Position numbers and translations under genes: made by a program. The notes beneath the pieces are model-generated. The model was given only the letters and a program-made list of their open reading frames with translations. It did no database searches and was not told where the DNA came from. Shown piece after piece: positions 5,816-10,722 of a stretch of 10,722 nucleotides of DNA; the first letter of the stretch is position 1, and every line of letters begins with the position of its first letter. The stretch covers positions 1-10,722 of the forward strand of contig JBCCGG010000080.1 in the NCBI GenBank assembly GCA_039029395.1, written 5' to 3'. The stretch is from JBCCGG01 sp039029395 (GTDB lineage: Bacteria; Pseudomonadota; Alphaproteobacteria; Kiloniellales; JAKSDN01).

Positions 5816-6334
5816 ATGCCCGAGCCAGCATCGAGCCGCACCAAGCCCCGCCGCGGCGGCGGCCTGCGGGCGCTCGCGGTCAGTCTGCCAAAGGTCACCG
5901 CCAAGGCCTTTGGCCGGCGCGGCCTGGCCGAGGCCGGGCTGGTCGCCGACTGGCCGGCCATCGTCGGTCAGGAGCTGTCCGGGGTGCTTCTGCCTCGGGG
6001 TCTCTCATACGCCCGGCGCGCCGAGCGCCGGGACGGCACCCTGACGCTGCGGGTCGCGCCCGGCTTTGGACCTGCCGTGCAGCACCTGGAGCCGCTCTTG
6101 ATCGAGCGGGTCAACGGCTATCTGGGCTATCCGGCGGTCGGCCGCCTGCGCCTCCAGCAGGGCCCGGTGGCGCGCCGGCGATCGGCGCCCAGAAAAACCC
6201 CCGAGCCGCCGCCCGAGGCAGCCGCGGCGCTGGCCCGGCGGCTCGATGATGTGGCCGATTCGGAGCTTGCGGCGGCGCTCGAGCGGCTCGGCCGGGCGCT
6301 GCTCACCTCCGAGCAGCAGAGCAAGGAAAAGTGA
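5816..6334 (+). CDS. dciA: DciA/DUF721-family replicative helicase loader
   Basis: The 172-residue product has the DUF721 (DciA) layout: a basic N-terminal tail (about 1-16), a KH-like domain (about 17-110) with LPKVTAKAFGRRGLAEAGLV and the near-invariant DWPAIVG (45-51), then a Pro/Arg-rich linker and a C-terminal helix with alternating hydrophobic residues (about 136-164). DciA is the ancestral bacterial helicase operator that helps load DnaB at replication origins where DnaC/DnaI is missing. The open frame extends far upstream inside mutY antisense, but ATG 5816 has GCGGAG five bases before it and the protein then has family length. Placement with mutY, a DsbA-like gene and smc is the usual alphaproteobacterial context. 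Assigning DciA function from DUF721 membership is established knowledge; activity here is inferred. Confidence 0.88.
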   Translation: MPEPASSRTKPRRGGGLRALAVSLPKVTAKAFGRRGLAEAGLVADWPAIVGQELSGVLLPRGLSYARRAERRDGTLTLRVAPGFGPAVQHLEPLLIERVNGYLGYPAVGRLRLQQGPVARRRSAPRKTPEPPPEAAAALARRLDDVADSELAAALERLGRALLTSEQQSKEK

Positions 6335-6406
6335 TCGGCCGACGGGTTGTTTAACAGCCTGGATTTCGCCCACACTTGGCCCCATCTCTTGGGCTGAACG
6401 AGACTC

Positions 6407-6435
6407 TTGTCTAATTCAACCTAGATCCCTAACAT
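6407..6435 (+). promoter_or_regulatory. Candidate promoter for the dsbA-like/smc transcript
   Basis: TTGTCT (6407-6412) and TAACAT (6430-6435) are separated by exactly 17 bases. Each matches four of six bases of the vegetative consensus. They lie in the AT-richest part of the 124-base gap after dciA, 23 bases before the ATG. This would let the dsbA-like and smc genes be transcribed separately from dciA. It is a sequence match only. Confidence 0.45.
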
Positions 6436-6458
6436 GCACAATATCTGGTAGGTGAAGC

Positions 6459-7082
6459 ATGAATCGCAGGCAGATACTGGTGACCACGGGGGCGATCGCC
6501 GCTCTCGCCACGGGGACTTCGGCGGGCCTTTTGCCGGCCGTCGCGGCCGCTCAAACCGCCGCCGCGAGTGGCGATAGGGTGCTCGGCGCGCCGGATGCGC
6601 CGATCGAGATCGTCGAATACGCCTCGCTGACCTGTCCACACTGCGCGCGCTTCCATGCCGATACTCTGCCGTCGATCAAGAAGAACTGGATCGAGCCGGG
6701 CAAGGCGCGCCTGGTCTATCGGGATTATCCCCTGGACGGCCTGGCGCTGCAGGCCGCCGCATTGGCCCGCTGTTTCGAGGGCGACCGCTATTTCGGCTTT
6801 CTGGATGCCCTGTTCCGCAGCCAGCAGCAGTGGGCGCGGGACAGCAACCCGCAGCAGGCGCTCAAGCAGATTGCGGCGCTGGCCGGCCTGGATGGCGACG
6901 AGGCCGAGCGCTGCATGAACGACGCGGATGTTCAAAGACAGATTATCGAAGGCCAGAGGGTTGCGGCGAATGAGTACGGCATTCGCTCGACACCTAGCGT
7001 CATGATCAACGGCAAGCTGTTCCGGGGCGCGGCCACCGCTGAAAACCTGCACAACGAGCTGACCAAGGCCGGTTCGTCCTGA
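6459..7082 (+). CDS. DsbA-family thiol:disulfide oxidoreductase
   Basis: The 207-residue product has a thioredoxin fold of the DsbA/BdbD type. The N-terminal signal runs to about residue 31 (LLPAVAAA then Q) and begins MNRRQIL, a pattern resembling a twin-arginine signal. The active site is CPHC (Cys59-Cys62) after the YASLTCPHC strand, and the cis-proline loop is STPSVMINGK near the C-terminus. Two further cysteines occur (ALARC, AERC), which could form a second disulfide. It should act in the periplasm, oxidising or isomerising cysteines in exported proteins. No DsbB partner is in the window. It is 124 bases after dciA and only 29 bases before smc. An AGGTGA at 6450-6455 precedes the ATG. 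Confidence 0.93.
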   Translation: MNRRQILVTTGAIAALATGTSAGLLPAVAAAQTAAASGDRVLGAPDAPIEIVEYASLTCPHCARFHADTLPSIKKNWIEPGKARLVYRDYPLDGLALQAAALARCFEGDRYFGFLDALFRSQQQWARDSNPQQALKQIAALAGLDGDEAERCMNDADVQRQIIEGQRVAANEYGIRSTPSVMINGKLFRGAATAENLHNELTKAGSS

Positions 7083-7111
7083 TTTGACCACGATGGAGGC
7101 TTGAGAGCGAT

Positions 7112-10100
7112 TTGGTCCAGTTCAATAAGCTCAGACTGAGCGGTTTCAAGTCCTTCGTCGATCCGGCCGAGCTTCATATCCAGCAAGGTTTGACCGGTAT
7201 TGTCGGCCCCAATGGCTGCGGCAAGTCCAACCTTGTCGAGGCCTTGCGCTGGGCCATGGGCGAAACCTCGGCCAAGTCCATGCGCGGCAGCGAAATGGAC
7301 GACGTGATCTTCGCCGGCAGCGCCAACCGGCCGTCGCGCAATATCGCCGAGGTGCTGCTGTCGCTGGACAACAGCGATCGCACCGCGCCGGCCGCCTTCA
7401 ACGACGACGAGTCGCTCGAGGTCTCGCGTCGGATCGAGCGCGGCAGCGGCTCCAACTACAAGGTCAACGGGCGCGACGTGCGGGCTCGGGACGTGCAGCT
7501 GCTGTTCGCCGATTCGGCGACCGGCGCGCACTCCACGGCCCTGGTCAGCCAGGGCCGAATCGGCGCTCTGATCAACGCCAAGCCGACCGCGCGCCGGGCG
7601 CTCCTGGAGGAGGCGGCCGGCATCACCGGGCTCCATTCCCGGCGTCACGAGGCTGAGCTGCGCCTGCGCGCGGCCGAGACCAATTTGGAGCGCCTGGACG
7701 ACGTCATCGCGACCCTGGAGGCCCAGCACGCCGGCTTGAAGAAGCAGGCCCGCCAGGCGACCCGCTACAAGAACCTGGCCTCGCACATCCGCCGCCATGA
7801 GGCGATCCTGCTCTACGTCCAGCGCAAGGAGGCCGAGGCGGCCTTGGCCGAAGCGCGCCATGCCCTGGAGGCGGCCGGCGTCACGGTCGGCGGCCTGAGC
7901 CAAAGCGTCACCCAAGCGTCCAGCGAGCAGGCCGCGGCGGCTGCCGCCCTGCCCGAGCTGCGCCAGCGCGAGGCGGCCGCCGCCGCAGCGCTCCAGCGCC
8001 TGCTGGTCGATCGGGAGAATCTGGAGCGCGAAAAGGCCCAGCTCGAGGCCGCTCAGAACCGCGCCCGCCAGCACCTGGCGGAGATCGATGGCGACCGGGC
8101 CCGTGCCCAGGAGCAGGTCGAGGACGCCCGGGGCGCGGTGGCCCGCTTGGCCGAGGAAGAGAGCGGCTTGAGCGCGGCCGAAAGCGACGACGCGGCCCGG
8201 CGGGAGGCCGCCGGCCAAGCGCTCGACCAAGCCGAGACTAGGAACGCGGCGGCCGAGGCGGCGCTCGCCGAACAGCTCGAGGCGCTCGCCACCGACGAAG
8301 CCAAGAGCGCCAGCTTAGAGCGCCGGGTCGGCGAGTTGACCCAGCGGGTCGAGCGTCTTCGTTCCCAGGTCGCCCAGATCGCCGAGGAGCGGGGCCGCTT
8401 GGAGGCCGAGCAGGCCGACGACCAGCCGCTCGCGGAGGCCCAGGCGTCCTTGAACAGGGCCGAGCAGGCCTTGGCCCAGGCGCGCGAAACTCTGGACAGC
8501 GCCGCCCAAGGCCATGGCGCGGCGCGCGAGGCCGAGAAAAGCGCGCGCGGTGCCTTTCAAGAGGCGGCCAGCAAGCGCGACAAGCGCCAGGCGGAGATCA
8601 ACGCGCTCGCCAAGATTCTGGAGAGCGACCAGGCCGACATCTGGCCACCGATCGTCGATGCCCTGCAGGTCGAGCCGGGCTACGAGACCGCCCTGGGCGC
8701 GGCCCTGGGCGACGACCTGAGCGCCTCGGCCAACGAAGGCGCGCCGGTTCATTGGGATTCCCTGCCGGCTTATCCGGTCGACCAGGCCCTGCCCGAGGGC
8801 GCGACGGCGCTAAGCGAGCTGGTGCGCGCGCCCGAAGCGCTCGGCCGGCGGCTCACCCAGATCGGCGTGGTCGCCGACGAGGCCCAAGGCCAGGCCCTGC
8901 AGAGCCGGCTCAAGCCGGGTCAGCGTCTGGTCACCCGGGCGGGCGGCCTATGGCGCTGGGACGGCCTGACCGTGCTCGCCGAAGCGCCGACCGCGGCTGC
9001 CAAGCGTCTGGCGCAGAAGAACCACCTGGCTGAGCTGCGCCGCGACCTGCCGGCGCTCGAGAGCCAGGTCGCGAGCCTCAAAGCGCGTCGGGACGACGCT
9101 GCCGCGCAGGCTGAACGGGCCGGCCAAGCCGAGCGCCAAGCGCGCGAGGCGCTCGACCGGTCCCTGACCCAGATCGACGGCGCGCGCGAGCGCCACGGTC
9201 GCCTGGCCCAGCAGGCCGCCGCCGCCGCGAGCCGCCTGAGCGGCTTGGCCGATAGCGCCCAACGCCTGGCCGGCGAGCTCGACGAGGCCGAGGCCGCCCT
9301 GGCCCAAACGGTCGCCGAGCGTGCCGCCCTGCCCGACCTGGCCGCGCGCCGAAACGCCGTGACGGAGCAACGCGCGGCGCTGGCCGACGACCGGGCGGCG
9401 CTGGCGGAAGCGCGCGCTCTGGTCGACCGCCTGGAACGCGAGGCCGAGAGCCGGCGCCAGAGACTTTCCGCGATCGCCAGCGAGCAGGCCACCTGGACCA
9501 GCCGCGCCGAGGCCAGCGAGGCCCATATGAATGCTCTGGCCGGGCGCCGGGCCGAGACCCAGGCCGAGCTCGATCAGCTTGCCAATCTGCCCGACGAGAT
9601 GGAGCAGCGCCGGGCCACGCTGGCCGACCAGATCGACCAGGCCGAGGAAAAGCGCCAGGCAGCGGCCGACGACCTGGCCCGGGGCGAGACCCGCCAGGGC
9701 GCCGCCGACAAGGCGCTGAAGGGCGCCGAGCAGGCGCTCGCCGAGGCGCGCGAGGCGCGCGTCCGGGCCGAGGCCGCGGTCGAGCATTGCGAGCAGGCGC
9801 TGACCACCTTGGCCGAGCGGGTCGCCGAGCGCCTGGAGTGCCGGCCCGAGGAGGTGCTGGAGCTGGCCCAGCTCGACCCGAGCCAGGAGCTGCCCGACAA
9901 GGAGCAGGTCGAGACCAAGCTGGCCCGCCTGCTGCGCGAGCGGGACAACATGGGCCCGGTCAACCTTCGCGCCGAACAGGAGGCCGAGGAGCTCGATCAG
10001 CAGATCACCGGTCTGGGCGAGGAGCGCGCCGACCTGGTCTCGGCGATCGCCCGCCTGCGCCAAGGTATCGCCAGCCTCAACAAGGAGGGCCGGCAGCGGC

Positions 10101-10576
10101 TGCTGGAGGCCTTCGAGCAGGTCAACGGCCACTTTTCCGAGCTCTTCGTGCAGCTCTTCGGCGGCGGCCGTGCCTACCTCAAGCTGACCGAGGCGGAAGA
10201 TCCCCTGGAAGCCGGTTTGGAGGTCATGGCGAGCCCGCCGGGCAAGCGCCTGCAGGTACTCTCGCTGCTGTCCGGCGGTGAACAGGCCCTGACCGCGCTG
10301 GCCCTGCTGTTTGCCGTGTTCCTGACCAACCCGGCACCGATCTGCGTGCTCGACGAGGTCGACGCGCCGCTCGACGACGCCAACGTGGACCGTTTCTGCA
10401 CGCTGGTCGACGAGCTCGCCGAGCGCACCAAGACCCGTTTCCTGATCATCACCCACCACCGCATGACCATGGCCCGAGTCGACCGGCTCTACGGCGTCAC
10501 CATGGCCGAGCGCGGGGTCAGCCAGTTGGTCTCGGTCGATCTGGACGCGGCCGAAGATCTGCGAGAGAGCGCGTAA
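7112..10576 (+). CDS. smc: Chromosome segregation protein SMC
   Basis: This complete 1154-residue ATPase dimerises and, with ScpA/ScpB, organises and segregates the chromosome. The N-terminal head begins KLRLSGFKSFVDP and carries Walker A GPNGCGKS (32-39) and a Q-loop (LVSQGRIG). Long Ala/Glu/Gln/Arg-rich coiled coils span about 165-505 and 630-960. The hinge is about 510-630, with the GLWRWDGL strand region near 612-619. The C-terminal head has the ABC signature LSGGEQ (1053-1058), Walker B VLDEVD (1079-1084), a D-loop (APLDD) and an H-loop (ITHHR). All ATPase elements are intact. The start is TTG at 7112: an in-frame TGA at 7085 closes the frame upstream, and any later start would lose the first head strand. 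GGAGG at 7095-7099 is a rather distant ribosome binding site. Length is a little below B. subtilis SMC, as in other alphaproteobacteria. Confidence 0.98.
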   Translation: MVQFNKLRLSGFKSFVDPAELHIQQGLTGIVGPNGCGKSNLVEALRWAMGETSAKSMRGSEMDDVIFAGSANRPSRNIAEVLLSLDNSDRTAPAAFNDDESLEVSRRIERGSGSNYKVNGRDVRARDVQLLFADSATGAHSTALVSQGRIGALINAKPTARRALLEEAAGITGLHSRRHEAELRLRAAETNLERLDDVIATLEAQHAGLKKQARQATRYKNLASHIRRHEAILLYVQRKEAEAALAEARHALEAAGVTVGGLSQSVTQASSEQAAAAAALPELRQREAAAAAALQRLLVDRENLEREKAQLEAAQNRARQHLAEIDGDRARAQEQVEDARGAVARLAEEESGLSAAESDDAARREAAGQALDQAETRNAAAEAALAEQLEALATDEAKSASLERRVGELTQRVERLRSQVAQIAEERGRLEAEQADDQPLAEAQASLNRAEQALAQARETLDSAAQGHGAAREAEKSARGAFQEAASKRDKRQAEINALAKILESDQADIWPPIVDALQVEPGYETALGAALGDDLSASANEGAPVHWDSLPAYPVDQALPEGATALSELVRAPEALGRRLTQIGVVADEAQGQALQSRLKPGQRLVTRAGGLWRWDGLTVLAEAPTAAAKRLAQKNHLAELRRDLPALESQVASLKARRDDAAAQAERAGQAERQAREALDRSLTQIDGARERHGRLAQQAAAAASRLSGLADSAQRLAGELDEAEAALAQTVAERAALPDLAARRNAVTEQRAALADDRAALAEARALVDRLEREAESRRQRLSAIASEQATWTSRAEASEAHMNALAGRRAETQAELDQLANLPDEMEQRRATLADQIDQAEEKRQAAADDLARGETRQGAADKALKGAEQALAEAREARVRAEAAVEHCEQALTTLAERVAERLECRPEEVLELAQLDPSQELPDKEQVETKLARLLRERDNMGPVNLRAEQEAEELDQQITGLGEERADLVSAIARLRQGIASLNKEGRQRLLEAFEQVNGHFSELFVQLFGGGRAYLKLTEAEDPLEAGLEVMASPPGKRLQVLSLLSGGEQALTALALLFAVFLTNPAPICVLDEVDAPLDDANVDRFCTLVDELAERTKTRFLIITHHRMTMARVDRLYGVTMAERGVSQLVSVDLDAAEDLRESA

Positions 10577-10585
10577 GTTCTTTTC

Positions 10586-10611
10586 GAGAATGCGCCAAGG
10601 GGCGCATTCTC
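10586..10611 (+). terminator. Hairpin after smc, probable transcription terminator
   Basis: GAGAATGCGCC (10586-10596) and its perfect complement GGCGCATTCTC (10601-10611) flank an AAGG loop, giving an 11-bp stem ten bases after the smc stop. The following bases (TAGTTC) are only a weak T-tract, so termination may be inefficient or aided by Rho. On the other strand no T-run follows, so it is not obviously bidirectional. Confidence 0.7.
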
Positions 10612-10722
10612 TAGTTCGGCACCGGCCCGCGCCCAACCTGTTCTGGACCAGCAACGACAGCGTCTCCGACTTTGAGAGGGTGGCACTGAAAACCGAGGGA
10701 CTCTGCTACACCATGCACATAC
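10612..10722. other. Intergenic tail with no supported gene
   Basis: After the hairpin the sequence is less GC-biased than the genes and holds no domain or long open frame. An ATG at 10713 with a GAGGGA at 10694-10699 could begin a gene running out of the window, but the spacing (13 bases) is long and only three codons are visible. Confidence 0.4.

Noticed and set aside
6375..6396. Possible terminator hairpin between dciA and the dsbA-like gene
   Set aside because: The best stem (TGGCCC with GGGCTG) is six pairs with two wobbles and no T-run, too weak to call.
6932..8230. A 432-codon open frame on the minus strand over the dsbA-like gene end and the smc start
   Set aside because: It crosses two well-supported genes, has low-complexity composition and shows no recognisable domain.
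7840..9840. Repeated GAGGCC/GCCGAG-like DNA patterns in smc suggesting a repeat array
   Set aside because: They are codon-level echoes of Ala/Glu-rich heptads in the SMC coiled coils, with no fixed unit length or spacing.
8948..10654. A 568-codon open frame on the minus strand across smc
   Set aside because: It is a shadow of the GC-rich smc codons: the product is Gly/Leu/Ala/Gln-rich with no domain, and smc on the other strand has every expected motif.

Overview
This is a very GC-rich window that looks like a contig end from an alphaproteobacterium, probably of the broad Rhodospirillales type. That placement is an inference. It rests on the gene order mutY (divergent) / dciA - dsbA-like - smc, which I know as a conserved alphaproteobacterial neighbourhood, and on an ECF41-type sigma factor gene. 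The first ~75 bases are nearly pure C then pure G and look like a sequencing or assembly artefact. There are nine intact protein genes plus one I split out by start choice (ten in all), no RNA genes, no CRISPR and no insertion sequence. No gene-free stretch exceeds about 160 bases.

Left part (158-4590). A small exported protein with two peptidoglycan-binding domains (plus strand) converges with a run of five minus-strand genes. In transcription order these are a cytochrome P460-family lipoprotein-like haem protein (4590-4000), a 14-TM DHA2-type MFS exporter (3926-2580), an AhpD-like carboxymuconolactone decarboxylase (CMD, 2474-2037), an ECF41 sigma factor with SnoaL-like C-terminal domain (2024-1116), and a Rid-family protein (1119-706). 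The CMD, sigma and Rid genes form a tight operon. A TGTCACA-16 bp-CGTT element lies just upstream of CMD and matches the promoter type known for ECF41, so the operon is probably autoregulated. CMD next to ECF41 is the classic arrangement. The Rid gene, translationally coupled to the sigma gene, is the less ordinary addition.

Right part (4724-10722). mutY (minus) and dciA (plus) have start codons only 12-24 bp apart. dciA (replicative helicase loader family) is followed by a DsbA-like periplasmic thiol oxidoreductase with its own candidate promoter, then by smc, a complete 1154-residue chromosome condensation ATPase starting with TTG. A perfect 11-bp hairpin follows smc. The last ~110 bases hold no gene I can support.

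The two halves appear functionally separate: a stress or detoxification cluster under possible ECF41 control, and a housekeeping chromosome replication, repair and segregation cluster. I saw no wholly new system. The most informative items are the ECF41 promoter and operon with its Rid gene, the P460 protein beside an exporter, and several start-site corrections.
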